From Streptomyces sp. NBC_00353 (GTDB lineage Bacteria > Actinomycetota > Actinomycetes > Streptomycetales > Streptomycetaceae), in contig NZ_CP107985.1 in NCBI RefSeq assembly GCF_036108815.1, positions 1,116,001 through 1,180,000 on the forward strand: DNA of 64,000 nt, read 5' to 3'. The notes under the pieces are model-generated. The model saw only the letters and a program-made list of their open reading frames with translations, was not told the DNA's origin and made no database searches. This document shows positions 43,580 to 52,367 of the stretch, piece by piece (position 1 is the first letter of the stretch; each line of letters begins with the position of its first letter). The translations under genes were made by a program, and so were the position numbers.

Positions 43580-45802
43580 CTACTCTCCGTCTGCCGCGGC
43601 GTCGGTGCCCTTGATGTGGCGGGCAGGGTTGTGGCCCTGGTCGAGCATCTTGACGGCCCACATCAGGTCCTGGGTGCCTTCGTGTTTGACCATGCCGGGG
43701 CTCACCCCGAGGCGGAATCCACCGGGCAGCGGCGTGCCGTCGGGGGTGTGCGGCAGGAAGTCCAGCGGGGAGGGTCCGTCGGACAGATACACAGCGCAGT
43801 CCGACAGGACCGCGATCGGGAACAGATCGGCCGCCGTGGCCAGCTTGACCATCTTGCGGTGCATGTTCACCCGGGCCGTCGAGATGACCGCGGCGCGGAT
43901 GTCGGGCCGCCAGGTCGGGCGTGCCAGGGCGGACCACGGCTCGCCCGAGCGGTACTTCGCCCCCTGCGGGCGCTCCCTCAGCTTCCCGATCCCTCCCTTG
44001 ACCGTCGCCTTGATCGCCGACAGCACCGCCACCAGTCCCGGGTCGGACTGCTTGTGGTGCTCCATCGCGGTCAGGAAGTCGTCCTCCGCCATCCCGGAAC
44101 CGACACCGAGGTCGGCCATGGTCTCCTTGTACGCCTCGGCCAGGACCTTGTACCAGGGATCCAGATACGGGCCGGCCTCCGGGCGGATGTATGCCTCGGT
44201 CGGCTGGATCCGTGCGTCGAGGCCTTGCGTACCGATGAGTTCGGCGGCGTACGCGACGGTGGGTGTCGCGTACCAGGCCGGGCCCGTGGGTGGGGTGCCG
44301 TGCGGGGTGAACGGTGACGGCAGGCGCGGATCCAGGGCGATCTCGGAGAGATCGACCAGCCAGCAGCCCGGCACCTTCTTGTCGAAGACCGGTGTGGTGA
44401 CGTGGACCGGTTCCCCGAGACCGACGATCAGGCGGTTCGCGGCGGCGAGGAAGGCGGTGTTCACGTCGATGCCGACCGCGAAACTCTTGACGCACTCCCC
44501 GTCCGTGAGCAGTTGCGGATCACGGAACCAGTCGAACGCCTCCTCGTCCAGGACCTCGTCGTGAGTACGGACATGGCCACGTGGGTACAGCGCGGCAACC
44601 ACGGGATGCTCATCCGGTGCCTCGGGCGGCGCCGGGTCGACCGGGTGGGTGAGCGAACCGGGCACGGGTCCCGACGTCCACCCGCCCGACGCCTCGTCCG
44701 GCACCGCACGGGTCGGCGGGCGCAGGGCGGTCATCAGCTCCAGCCCGGCCACCGCCGCCGAGCCGCACGGGGTGATCACGCGGGCCGCGTACGTGTCCAG
44801 CACCTGGGCCAGCGCGGCCGGCTGAAGCTGATCGGCACTGCCCCAGGCTCTGGAATCCAGCGCCCCCCACGGCACGATCGCCAGCTGCACACACTGACGT
44901 CGGCCACCCTGAACCGGACGGTAGATCCGCACCCACGGTCCGAACCCACGCCGCGTCAACCGCCACCCCGCCTTTGCGATCTGCTTGACCGCCTGGTGGT
45001 CCTCGGGCAGACGCAGCGTGCGGCGGTCCGCCAGCTCGGCAGGCAGGCCGAACCGGGCGGCAGCGGAGGCGGTGAGCACGATCAAGGGGTCGGCGTCCCT
45101 GCCGTTCCGATGCAGACGAGCAGCGCCGAGTTTCGCCTCAGCGAGCGTCCAGTCGACGAGGGAGGGGATGTCCCTCGCGGGGCAGTCCAGGACGAGGCCG
45201 CCAAGAGCGTAGGCCGCTCCGTCGCCGTCCAGGACGGCCAGCGGTCCGTTCACGAACCGGGGATCGGGAGAGGCCGACGGGGCGGATGAGGCAGGGGCCG
45301 GTTGTCTCCCGGGGGATGCGGCTTTCCTGGGGGCGGTGGTCCTGTTGGAGGCGGTGGCCCTCTCGGTGTCGGTGGCCCTCTCGGGGGCGGGCCGATACGG
45401 CACGGCGTTGCCCGTCGTGGCCCCCACGGCCCTGTCCGTGGTGTTCCTGCTCCCGGAAGCCTGCTCCTCCGTGGGCGTGCCCGTCACGGCACTGTCCGTC
45501 GCCGCGTTCGGCGCGCTGGTCGGCAGTTGAGGGGCGGCCGGCGCTTCGGCCACGGCGGCGAGTTGGGCCGCGATGCCGTCCAGCAGCTTCGCGTACGCGG
45601 CCCGGGTTGCGCCCTGGGGCTCACTGCGGCCGGCTTCCCACCCGGCGACCGTCGTCCGGGTGACGTCGAGCGCTTCGGCGATCTCCGCTTGAGTGAGCCC
45701 GTAGCCGGTACGAAGGCGCGCCCGCTCGGCGGGCTCGGGCAGTTGAGTGCGGCGCGGCCCGGACTTGAGCAGGGCGTCGACGGGGTCGGGCTTGCTGGCC
45801 AT
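43580..45802 (-). CDS. tap: Telomere-associated protein Tap
   Basis: The product has 740 residues, matching known Tap length. An N-terminal XRE-type helix-turn-helix is at about residues 28-60 (LRTGYGLTQAEIAEALDVTR, TTVAGWEAGRSEPQG). An Ala/Thr-rich linker leads to the large conserved domain (VNGPLAVLDGDGAAYALGGL, DVNTAFLAAANRLIVGL, VYLSDGPSPLDFLPHTPDGT). Tap binds the 3' overhang of the terminal palindromes and recruits Tpg to it. The gene begins the operon and is intact. Confidence 0.95.
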   Translation of the reverse strand: MASKPDPVDALLKSGPRRTQLPEPAERARLRTGYGLTQAEIAEALDVTRTTVAGWEAGRSEPQGATRAAYAKLLDGIAAQLAAVAEAPAAPQLPTSAPNAATDSAVTGTPTEEQASGSRNTTDRAVGATTGNAVPYRPAPERATDTERATASNRTTAPRKAASPGRQPAPASSAPSASPDPRFVNGPLAVLDGDGAAYALGGLVLDCPARDIPSLVDWTLAEAKLGAARLHRNGRDADPLIVLTASAAARFGLPAELADRRTLRLPEDHQAVKQIAKAGWRLTRRGFGPWVRIYRPVQGGRRQCVQLAIVPWGALDSRAWGSADQLQPAALAQVLDTYAARVITPCGSAAVAGLELMTALRPPTRAVPDEASGGWTSGPVPGSLTHPVDPAPPEAPDEHPVVAALYPRGHVRTHDEVLDEEAFDWFRDPQLLTDGECVKSFAVGIDVNTAFLAAANRLIVGLGEPVHVTTPVFDKKVPGCWLVDLSEIALDPRLPSPFTPHGTPPTGPAWYATPTVAYAAELIGTQGLDARIQPTEAYIRPEAGPYLDPWYKVLAEAYKETMADLGVGSGMAEDDFLTAMEHHKQSDPGLVAVLSAIKATVKGGIGKLRERPQGAKYRSGEPWSALARPTWRPDIRAAVISTARVNMHRKMVKLATAADLFPIAVLSDCAVYLSDGPSPLDFLPHTPDGTPLPGGFRLGVSPGMVKHEGTQDLMWAVKMLDQGHNPARHIKGTDAAADGE

Positions 45803-45823
45803 ACGGCGCTTGCTCCTTCGGTG

Positions 45824-46180
45824 TCAGTCCCGGTCGCTGCCGGAAGGGCGGTAGGGGGCCGCGTCCAGGAACTCGCGCAGGTGCTGGCCTGTGAGAATAC
45901 GGGCGGGATTGCGCCCGGGGGGCAACGGGAGTCGCTGCCCCAGAGCCCACTGGAAGCGGGCGGCCGGAGTCAGGTCGAAGGTGTACTTGCCGCCTTCGCC
46001 GGCATCGGGCGCAGAATCGAGGATCCGGTACGCACCGACACAGACCCCGCCGTCGACGAAGGCCAGCAGGAAATCTCCGTGCCGGGCGACGGTCTGGGCC
46101 GAGAAGCGCCACCAACGGGCGGCACCGTCCTCAACGGTCCGGCCGGCACGGAGCGAGGCCCTCACATCCACAGCCAGCAT
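45824..46180 (-). CDS. Small hypothetical protein upstream of tap
   Basis: The product has about 118 residues from the ATG at 46180 (an upstream ATG at 46207 adds nine). It contains VEDGAARWWRFSAQTVARHG, DFLLAFVDGGVCVGAYRILD and FDLTPAARFQWALGQRLPL. The AYRI-x20-F(D)L-x-PAAR layout recalls small PUA/ASCH-like or restriction-associated folds, but this is weak. It is 21 bases before tap and on the same strand, so it may be the first gene of the telomere operon. Confidence 0.6.
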   Translation of the reverse strand: MLAVDVRASLRAGRTVEDGAARWWRFSAQTVARHGDFLLAFVDGGVCVGAYRILDSAPDAGEGGKYTFDLTPAARFQWALGQRLPLPPGRNPARILTGQHLREFLDAAPYRPSGSDRD

Positions 46181-46410
46181 CAAGCCCCTCCCCACTCGCC
46201 CGCGCATCCGACTGACTCAGTCGGTCGATCAGTCGATGAAACCAACCCTAGTACTGAACAACACTGTTTATAGCCTCATAAAAATGTTCCCTGCGGTCGA
46301 CACGACGGCGATGTCGGATCCAGCTGTTCGGGCAGGTCTGTTCAGCCCGTGACTGTGCAGGGGGCCTTTGTGAGGTTGGTGCTGGGATCCGAGCGGCTCC
46401 TCGCACGAAA
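46181..46410. other. Promoter region of the tap operon
   Basis: No gene. The DNA directly upstream (about 46225-46285) is less GC-rich and contains TCAGTCGGTCGATCAGTCGA, two near copies of a CAGTCGGTCGAT-like unit, followed by CACTGTTTATAGCCTCATAA. A promoter on the minus strand is plausible here. Confidence 0.35.
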
Positions 46411-46455
46411 GGCCTGCCGCGACAGGACTCGGTGGAGAGTCTGTCGCGGCAGGCC
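46411..46455. terminator. Very strong hairpin terminator after the streptogrisin gene
   Basis: GGCCTGCCGCGACAG and its exact complement CTGTCGCGGCAGGCC enclose 15 bases that also pair partly (ACTC/GAGT). It lies about 80 bases past the protease stop and separates it from the tap operon. Confidence 0.8.
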
Positions 46456-46533
46456 TCGGAGACGGGGCACGGAGTCGACGGGGACCATGGCGTACGACTC
46501 GGCCGACGTGTCGCCGCCGTACCGCCGGAGCCG

Positions 46534-47730
46534 TCAGGCCGTGTGCAGCGTCAGCCCGTACCGGCTGAGGATCTCGTTGATCGGCTGGTGCCAGGTCTCA
46601 CCACCACTGCTGCAGTTGCCCCAGCCGCCCGAAGTGACGCCCTGTGCCTGGTCGCCGCTGATGAACGAGCCTCCCGAGTCGCCCGGCTCGGCGCACACAC
46701 TCGTCTTGGTCATCTGATAGACGGCGCCCTGGCTGTAGTTGACGGTCTCGTTCGTCGCCAGCACATTCCCGCAGTGCCAGTGGGATGTGGAGCCGGAGCG
46801 GCAGATGGAGGCGCCGATGGGAGCCACCGCGGAGCCGCGGACCAACTGGTCGGAGACGGTGCCCCAGCCGAGGACCACCGGCACGGTCCACCAGCCGTTG
46901 CCCACACTGACCCAGGCATAGTCGTCGCCCGGGAAAGAGGACCCTTGGAAGTTGCCGATGTACGAGCCGTCCCATCCGCTGACCCCGGCGCCCGGCTGAC
47001 CGCAGTGACCGGCCGTGACGAAACCGCCGTACACGGAGAAGCCGATGGAACACCGCACGTTGCCCGTGTAGTACGGGTCGCCGCCGACCGTCCCGGCGGA
47101 GAAGGTCTTCGGTGCCTCGGACGTCCGCCGCACGAACACCGGTCCGGCCTTGCGGGCCTGCTCGACGAACGCGCGGACATCGTTGTCATCCTCCGACGAC
47201 GCAACGACGTTCACCACGACCCGGTTGGCCTTCGGGTCGACGTGCCAGCTGGCGACACCGTCGGGCGCGGAAAGCGCGTCGAGCTGCGCTTTGACCGCAT
47301 CGAGCTGACGCGCACTGTGGGCCACCAGCCGGACTGCCGCACCGGTCGCGCGTACGGCATCAGCCTTCTTGTCACTCGTGACGGCGACCGTGAGCTTGCC
47401 GGTTGCCGGATCGAACCAGGAACCGCCGTACGACTGCCCTGCCGCCCGTCGAGCCTTTCCCTGTACGGCCGTTGCCGTCGTCTCCGCGGCCAGACGCACC
47501 TTGGCCTGGCTCGCCGTCAGACCCAGGTCCTTCCGCATCGCGGAGAGCAGGCCGGCCGAGGCCGGCGCCTTGGCGGTGGATGCGGGGGTGAAGCTGGGGG
47601 CGGAGGTCGTGGATGCGGATGCAATGGAAGGGGCGTCTGCGGCGCTGGCGGGGGCGATGCCGGCCGTTGCCCAGGCTCCGAGCAGAAGTATGGCGGACAG
47701 ACCGGTGCGTAACACTGTTGTACGTCTCAA
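46534..47730 (-). CDS. Secreted serine protease of the streptogrisin (S1 / alpha-lytic) family
   Basis: The product has 398 residues. A Sec signal peptide (to about ASA, residue 30) and a pro-region with two pro-domains (about 31-210, including the DLGLTASQAKVRL-type motif) precede the mature enzyme. Mature protease begins near TVGGDPYY. The triad is His242 (TAGHCG), Asp270 (GDDYAWV) and Ser352 (GDSGGS). Cysteines fit the normal disulfides. It would digest extracellular protein after autocatalytic removal of the pro-region. A CebR-like palindrome lies 69-82 bases upstream of the start. Confidence 0.95.
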   Translation of the reverse strand: MRRTTVLRTGLSAILLLGAWATAGIAPASAADAPSIASASTTSAPSFTPASTAKAPASAGLLSAMRKDLGLTASQAKVRLAAETTATAVQGKARRAAGQSYGGSWFDPATGKLTVAVTSDKKADAVRATGAAVRLVAHSARQLDAVKAQLDALSAPDGVASWHVDPKANRVVVNVVASSEDDNDVRAFVEQARKAGPVFVRRTSEAPKTFSAGTVGGDPYYTGNVRCSIGFSVYGGFVTAGHCGQPGAGVSGWDGSYIGNFQGSSFPGDDYAWVSVGNGWWTVPVVLGWGTVSDQLVRGSAVAPIGASICRSGSTSHWHCGNVLATNETVNYSQGAVYQMTKTSVCAEPGDSGGSFISGDQAQGVTSGGWGNCSSGGETWHQPINEILSRYGLTLHTA

Positions 47731-47798
47731 GGGAATGGACCCTTCTGTTGTTCCGACATTGGTGGGGGAGGAACAGCAGGCGTCCGAGACCTCTCACC

Positions 47799-47812
47799 TG
47801 AGAGCGCTCTCA
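47799..47812. promoter_or_regulatory. LacI-family (CebR-like) operator upstream of the protease gene
   Basis: TGAGAGCGCTCTCA is a perfect 14-bp palindrome; CTGAGAGCGCTCTCAG at 47798-47813 extends it to 16. It differs from the CebR box TGGGAGCGCTCCCA by one symmetric change. It lies between the streptogrisin start (47730) and the end of the sugar ABC operon (47985). The remaining bases to 47984 hold only the importer's end region, with a GCTCTCGTCGCCGG/CCGGCGACGAGAGC hairpin near 47896-47929. Confidence 0.6.
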
Positions 47813-47895
47813 GAGTGTGCCGCGACAGACTGTAATGCAGTGTCATCGTCAGGTCCATGCCAATGACTGCGAAGGTGTGCGCCCGGTTGTTCAGG

Positions 47896-47929
47896 CTCTC
47901 GTCGCCGGGCAGTTGCGCCGGCGACGAGA
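47896..47929 (-). terminator. Hairpin terminator of the sugar importer operon
   Basis: GCTCTCGTCGCCGG and CCGGCGACGAGAGC form a 14-bp inverted repeat separated by six bases, 56 bases beyond the permease stop at 47985. It is suited to end the three-gene operon. Confidence 0.7.
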
Positions 47930-47984
47930 GCCTGCTGGTTGCTGGTCCTGCGTGGGCGTGGCTTCTGCCGAGCGGCAGAGACGG

Positions 47985-49220
47985 TCAGGAGCCGGCCTTG
48001 CGCTTGTTGTAGACGTCGAACCCGACCGCGGCAAGCAGGACAAATCCCTTGATGACCTGCTGGTAGTCGGTGCCGATGCCCACCAGCGACATCCCGTTGT
48101 TGAGTACACCGAGCACCAGGCCGCCGATGATGGCGCCAAACACTGTGCCGACGCCTCCGCTCATCGAGGCACCGCCGATGAACGCGGCGGCGATGGCCTC
48201 CAGTTCGAAGTTGGTGCCGGCCTGAGGGACGCCTGCATTGAGGCGGGCTGCGTAGACGATGCCGGCGAGGGCGGCGAGCACCCCCATGTTCACGAAGACC
48301 AGGAAGGTGACACGCTGGTCCTTCACCCCCGACAGCTTCGCTGCTGCCCGGTTGCCACCGAGCGCGTACACATGGCGTCCGACGATCGCGTTGCGCATGA
48401 CGTAGCCGAAGCCCATGAGCAGTACGGCGAGCAGGAGCAGGACGACCGGGACGCCGCGGTAGCTGGCCAGGGTCATCGTGAAGGCGAGGACTGCCGCGCC
48501 CATGGCCACGCACTTGGCGAGGAACAGGTTCCTGGGCAGGACGTCGAGTCCGTACCGCTGTTGCCGCCGCCGGTCGCGGACCTCCTGGATCAGGGCGAAA
48601 GCCAGGAGTCCGAGGCCCATGAGAAGGGTGAGATTGTGATAGTTGGTCTGCGGACCGACCTCCGGGAGGTAGCCGGTGGATATCTTCTGGAAGCCTTCGG
48701 GGAACGGGCCGAGCGAGCGGCTGCCGAGGAGGATCTGGGTGCCGCCGCGGAAGAGCAGCATCCCTGCCAGCGTAACGATGAACGAAGGGATGCCGACGTA
48801 CGCGATCCAGAAGCCCTGCCACGCTCCGGCGACCGCTCCGACGACGAGGGCGAGGACCAGGGCGAGGACCCATGGCACATCCTGCTCGACCATCATCACG
48901 GCGCACGCGGCGGAGACGAAGGCGGCCAGTGAGCCGACCGACAGATCGATGTGGCCGGCAATGATGACGATCATCATGCCAATGGCGAGGACGAGGATGT
49001 AGCTGTTCTGGAGCACCAGATTGGTGACGTTGTTCGGCTTGAGCAGGACGCCGTCGGTCCATATCTCGAAGAGCACGACGATCAGTCCGAGGGCGATGAG
49101 CATCCCGTACTGGCGCATGTTGCGGCGGGCCGCGTCCAGGAGGAGGGTGCCGGTGGTCGCGGGCACTGCCGCTGTGGCCGGCGTCGGGCGCTGCGGGGTC
49201 TCGGTGGGGGCCTGGGACAT
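47985..49220 (-). CDS. mmsB: Monosaccharide ABC importer, permease subunit
   Basis: The product has 411 residues with about ten transmembrane helices and the family motif VIIAGHIDLSVGSLAAFVSA, then FIGGASMSGGVGTVFGAIIG near the C-terminus. This is the BPD_transp_2 type used for ribose, xylose, galactose or arabinose. It begins 6 bases after the ATPase gene. The two form the membrane part of the importer with the ChvE-like binding protein. Confidence 0.93.
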   Translation of the reverse strand: MSQAPTETPQRPTPATAAVPATTGTLLLDAARRNMRQYGMLIALGLIVVLFEIWTDGVLLKPNNVTNLVLQNSYILVLAIGMMIVIIAGHIDLSVGSLAAFVSAACAVMMVEQDVPWVLALVLALVVGAVAGAWQGFWIAYVGIPSFIVTLAGMLLFRGGTQILLGSRSLGPFPEGFQKISTGYLPEVGPQTNYHNLTLLMGLGLLAFALIQEVRDRRRQQRYGLDVLPRNLFLAKCVAMGAAVLAFTMTLASYRGVPVVLLLLAVLLMGFGYVMRNAIVGRHVYALGGNRAAAKLSGVKDQRVTFLVFVNMGVLAALAGIVYAARLNAGVPQAGTNFELEAIAAAFIGGASMSGGVGTVFGAIIGGLVLGVLNNGMSLVGIGTDYQQVIKGFVLLAAVGFDVYNKRKAGS

Positions 49221-49226
49221 TTCCTG

Positions 49227-50768
49227 CTACCTCTTGTCGCTGGTCATGTGGCGCATCAGGACCTCCTGGGTGGCTTCCGCGCGCGGGACTTCGCCGGTGA
49301 TCCGGCCGGCCGACATGGTGTAGATGCGGTCGCACATGCCGAGGAGTTCGGGCAGTTCGGAGGAGATCAGCACGACTGCTCTGCCTTCGGCGGCGAGCCG
49401 GTCGATGACGGTGTAGATCTCGTACTTGGCGCCTACATCGATGCCGCGGGTGGGTTCGTCGAGGATCAGCACATCGGGTCCGGCGAAGATCCACTTGCTG
49501 AGGACGACCTTCTGCTGGTTGCCGCCGGAGAGCCGGCCGACCTGCTCGAACACGGTCGGGGCCTTGATGTTCATGGATTTCCGGTACGACTCCGCGACCC
49601 GGGTCTCCTCGTGCTCGTCGACGACGCCGCGCCGCGCCACCTTGTCCAGGGCGCTGAGGGTGATGTTGCGGCCGATGGTGTCGATGGTGTTGAGGCCGTA
49701 CTGCTTGCGGTCCTCGGTGACGTAGGCGATGCCGTGCCGGACAGCCTCCGGGACGGTGCGGGTACGGATCTCCTGGCCGTCCTTGAAGACCTTGCCGCTG
49801 ATGTTGTGGCCGTAGCTGCGTCCGAAGACGCTCATCGCCAGTTCGGTGCGTCCCGCGCCCATCAGGCCGGCGATGCCCACGATCTCGCCCCGCCGGGCCT
49901 CGACGTGGGCCTGGTCGACGACCTTGCGGTGCTGGTCGATGGGGTGGTGCACGGTCCAGTCGCGGATCTCCAGGGCAGGGTGGGTGCCCGGTTCGCCCTC
50001 GTACCTGGTCCGTTCGGGGAAGCGGTGGTCGAGGTCGCGTCCGACCATGCCGCGGATGATGCGGTCCTCGGTGGTCTCCTCCGCGTGCACGTCGAGGGTC
50101 TCGACGGTGCGGCCGTCGCGGATGACGGTGACCGAGTCGGCGACCGCCGCGATCTCGCCCAGCTTGTGCGAGATGATGATCGAGGAGATCCCTTGCCCTT
50201 TCAGCTCCTTGATGAGGCTGATGAGCTGGGCGCTGTCCTCGTCGTTGAGTGCGGCGGTCGGTTCGTCGAGGATCAGCAGTTCGACCTTCTTGGCGAGGGC
50301 CTTGGCGATCTCGACGAGCTGCTGTTTGCCGACTCCGATGTCCGCGACCCTGGTCTGCGGGTGCTCACGCAGCCCGACCCGTTCCAGGAGGGCGGCGGCG
50401 TGCCGCAGTGTCTCGTTCCAGCTGATGAAGCCGTGGTTGGCGTGTTCGTTGCCGAGGAAGATGTTCTCCGCGATGGAGAGGTACGGCACCAGGGCGAGTT
50501 CCTGGTGGATGATCACGATCCCGCGTGCCTCACTGGCGCGGATGTCCTTGAACGCACAGCGCTCGCCGCGGAATCGGATCTCGCCCTCGTAGCTCCCGTG
50601 CGGATGCACTCCGCTGAGAACCTTCATCAGGGTCGACTTACCGGCGCCGTTCTCCCCGCAGAGGGCGTGTACTTCGCCCTCCGCGACGGTCAGGGAGACG
50701 TCCGAGAGCGCCTTGACTCCGGGGAAGGTCTTGACGATGGACCGCATTTCGAGGACCGGCACGGTCAT
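49227..50768 (-). CDS. mmsA: Monosaccharide ABC importer, double ATPase subunit
   Basis: The product has 513 residues with two ATPase domains. Domain one has Walker A GENGAGKST (38-46) and the signature VGKQQLVEIAKAL before Walker B LLILDEPTAAL. Domain two has the degenerate P-loop GLMGAGRTE and an intact LSGGNQQKVVLSKW signature, as usual for this family. It overlaps the upstream gene by ATGA at 50765-50768, so the two are coupled. Confidence 0.95.
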   Translation of the reverse strand: MTVPVLEMRSIVKTFPGVKALSDVSLTVAEGEVHALCGENGAGKSTLMKVLSGVHPHGSYEGEIRFRGERCAFKDIRASEARGIVIIHQELALVPYLSIAENIFLGNEHANHGFISWNETLRHAAALLERVGLREHPQTRVADIGVGKQQLVEIAKALAKKVELLILDEPTAALNDEDSAQLISLIKELKGQGISSIIISHKLGEIAAVADSVTVIRDGRTVETLDVHAEETTEDRIIRGMVGRDLDHRFPERTRYEGEPGTHPALEIRDWTVHHPIDQHRKVVDQAHVEARRGEIVGIAGLMGAGRTELAMSVFGRSYGHNISGKVFKDGQEIRTRTVPEAVRHGIAYVTEDRKQYGLNTIDTIGRNITLSALDKVARRGVVDEHEETRVAESYRKSMNIKAPTVFEQVGRLSGGNQQKVVLSKWIFAGPDVLILDEPTRGIDVGAKYEIYTVIDRLAAEGRAVVLISSELPELLGMCDRIYTMSAGRITGEVPRAEATQEVLMRHMTSDKR

Positions 50769-51880
50769 CGGAGGTCGCTCTCCTTGATGTAACCCGAATC
50801 GACCAGCTCCGCCTGGTAGTTGGTCTTGTCGACGCTGACCGGGTCCAGGAGGAAGGACGGCACGACGCGCTTCTCGTTGTTGTACGTCGTGGTGTCGTTG
50901 ACCTCGGGCTTCTTGTCGTGGAGTACGGCGTCGGCCATCTGGACCGCCTGCTTGGCCAGGGCCCGGGTGTCCTTGTACACGGTCTGGGTCTGCTGTCCCG
51001 CAATGATCGACTTCACGGACGCGACCTCGGCGTCCTGGCCGGTGACGACCGGGTAGGGCTTCGACTTGGTGCCGTAGCCGTCCGACTTGAGCGCCGAGAT
51101 GATGCCAATGGAGATGCCGTCGTACGGGGAGAGCACGGCGTCCACTTCGGCCGACGAGTAGGCGCTGGTCAGCAGGTCGTCCATGCGCTTCTGTGCCGTG
51201 CCGCCGTCCCAGCGCAGGGTGGTGATCTGGTCCAGCTTCGTCTGCTTGCTGCGGACCACGAGCTGCTTCTTGTCGATGTACGGCTTGAGGGTCTTCCAGG
51301 CGCCCTGGAAGAAGTACCGCGTGTTGTTGTCGTCCGGCGATCCTGCGAACAGCTCGATGTTGAAGGGCCCCTTCTCGGAGCCGGACTTCAGGCCGAGCTT
51401 GTCGACGAGGTAACCGGCCTGGAGTTCGCCGACCTTTTCGTTGTCGAAGGAGGCGTAGTAGTCGACGTCCGGGCTGCCGAGGATGAGCCGGTCGTAGGAG
51501 ATGACCTTGATGTTCTGCTCCCCCGCCTGCCGCAGGACGTCGCTCAGCGCCCGACCGTCGATCGCCGCAATCACCAGGACGTCCACACCCTTGGTGATCA
51601 TGTTCTCGATCTGGGAGACCTGCTGGTCGACGTCGTCCTCGCCGTACTGCAGATCGGTCTTGTAGCCGAGCTTCTTGAACTCGGCGACCATGTTGCGGCC
51701 GTCGGCTATCCAGCGCTCCGACGACTTGGTCGGCATGGCGATACCGATGGTGGAGCCCTTGCCGCCCGCCTTCTCCTCCTTGCTGCCGCCGGCGCCGCTC
51801 TGCCCGCAGGCGGCAAGTGAGAGGGACAGCGCAACGGCTGTCAGGGCGGCTGCTGCAGTACGCGTACGGGTCGTGCGCAT
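50765..51880 (-). CDS. chvE: ChvE-type sugar-binding lipoprotein
   Basis: The product has 371 residues. The lipobox LSLAAC puts the lipidated cysteine at residue 25, followed by a flexible linker. The periplasmic-binding fold has IGIAMPTKSSERWIADG at its start, DGRALSDVLRQAGEQNIKVI, and DDNNTRYFFQGAW. It is the best-preserved mark of a multiple-monosaccharide importer (ChvE/GguA/GguB; arabinose, galactose, glucose or xylose). It is the first gene of the operon. Confidence 0.94.
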   Translation of the reverse strand: MRTTRTRTAAAALTAVALSLSLAACGQSGAGGSKEEKAGGKGSTIGIAMPTKSSERWIADGRNMVAEFKKLGYKTDLQYGEDDVDQQVSQIENMITKGVDVLVIAAIDGRALSDVLRQAGEQNIKVISYDRLILGSPDVDYYASFDNEKVGELQAGYLVDKLGLKSGSEKGPFNIELFAGSPDDNNTRYFFQGAWKTLKPYIDKKQLVVRSKQTKLDQITTLRWDGGTAQKRMDDLLTSAYSSAEVDAVLSPYDGISIGIISALKSDGYGTKSKPYPVVTGQDAEVASVKSIIAGQQTQTVYKDTRALAKQAVQMADAVLHDKKPEVNDTTTYNNEKRVVPSFLLDPVSVDKTNYQAELVDSGYIKESDLR

Positions 51881-51946
51881 GATCGGTCCTCCGGAGTACG
51901 AGGGAAACGGCGGAAGTTGGCCCGACAGGGAGTGGACCCCATCGAG

Positions 51947-52106
51947 CGTTCGGTATATCGGACAAGGTTCGAATCGCTGAGCGTGCCCATTCGTGACTGC
52001 CGGACGATCAGCCGATTCCCCTGAGCGGCAAGGTGGTTGCTCCTGGGGCTCGCGTAACTCCTATAGCTCCTAGGGCGTTCGATATTTCGTCACCCGTTCG
52101 AAATTC
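51947..52106. promoter_or_regulatory. Repeated GTTCG-type sites upstream of the sugar importer operon
   Basis: CGTTCGGTATATCGGAC (51947-51963), GGTTCGAATCG (51966-51976), CGTTCGATATTTCG (52076-52089) and CCGTTCGAAATTC (52093-52105) are variants of one site with TTCG half-elements around an AT core. They come as two pairs about 130 bases apart before the binding-protein start (51880). They are likely operators for a sugar-responsive repressor not in this window. The rest of 51881-52367 has no gene. Confidence 0.55.
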
Positions 52107-52367
52107 TGGCGTGACCGTAGTGAGGGGTCGGGGAGAGTGTCAATGGTTCGCGCACGCGCGACTGGGACAAGCAGGTCACCGCAGCGGGTTTCGGCCGTTC
52201 CGAGGCCGGCCCACATCGCTCCGGCACGAGTGCCGGCGCCGGGCGGGGGAACTCCGCGTACCGCCTGGGAGCCTATGCTGTCTTCAGGCGATCACGGCCG
52301 ACCGCAACTTCAACTGCCGCATCTGGCAAGGCAGACCATGCCGCACCTCTGCTCGGGAGCCCTCACC

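Noticed and set aside
43580..45802. Direct sign of the telomere itself within the window
   Set aside because: I looked for clustered palindromes typical of Streptomyces telomeres and found none. tap-tpg shows a linear replicon, not its end at this position.
47794..49494. 566-residue minus-strand frame over the permease gene
   Set aside because: It has Arg/His/Pro-rich composition with no domain. The permease in the neighbouring frame has transmembrane helices and family motifs.
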